From positions 1-13,058 of the forward strand of contig CAZYTO010000162.1 in NCBI GenBank assembly GCA_964650405.1: a stretch of 13,058 bases of DNA, in the 5' to 3' direction. The position numbers and the translations under genes are program-made. Shown here in pieces: positions 13,035 through 13,058 of this stretch. The DNA comes from CAZYTO01 sp964650405. Lineage in GTDB: Bacteria > Acidobacteriota > Thermoanaerobaculia > Gp7-AA8. The notes beneath the pieces are model-generated. The model was not told the origin of the DNA and did not search any database. It saw nothing but the letters and a program-made list of their open reading frames with translations. Position 1 is the first letter of the stretch; the number at the start of each line of letters is the position of its first letter.

Positions 13035-13058
13035 AATGAGGATGCAAATGAGGAACAG

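Overview
The window is GC-rich bacterial DNA with tightly packed genes, several secreted or envelope proteins, and intergenic gaps full of short repeats. The gene mix is a MacAB-like ABC exporter, an OmpR-type two-component system, a secreted beta-propeller, a PepSY protein and small secreted proteins. Together with the 7-8 bp tandem intergenic repeats, this suggests a soil-type Gram-negative such as an acidobacterium. That placement is inference; no marker gene is present to fix it.

Layout, left to right. (1) The 3' part of a LigB/DODA-type extradiol dioxygenase gene runs in from the left edge. (2) A roughly 860-bp gap with no credible gene holds an octamer array, an approximately 40-bp sequence repeated directly about 700 bp apart, a set of GTTGTC-type inverted heptamers, and an approximately 400-bp AT-richer array of degenerate repeats with a 21-bp period. 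(3) A secreted protein, probably a TIM-barrel glycosidase-like enzyme, follows on the + strand. (4) Three overlapping genes on the - strand (permease, adaptor, ATPase) form a MacB/MacA-like tripartite efflux operon. (5) Upstream of it lies a pair of small overlapping - strand genes; the first carries an apparent one-base frameshift. (6) Divergent from these is an OmpR-family regulator and HAMP histidine kinase operon, preceded by a candidate 11-bp-spaced direct-repeat operator. (7) A second, much better conserved 21-bp tandem array fills the gap after the kinase. (8) A secreted YncE-like beta-propeller (+) and a PepSY-domain protein (-) converge on a strong bidirectional terminator built from octamer repeats. 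(9) A roughly 480-bp gap with heptamer repeats leads to a small secreted OB-like protein, a perfect 9-bp-stem palindrome and a family 2 glycosyltransferase at the right end.

Functionally, the exporter and the two-component system are the recognisable core. The kinase/regulator pair may control the exporter, but only proximity and one shared hexamer hint at this. The most unusual content is non-coding: two unrelated-sequence arrays with the same 21-bp period (two helical turns), and octamer arrays placed in the same sense orientation directly after stop codons of different genes.
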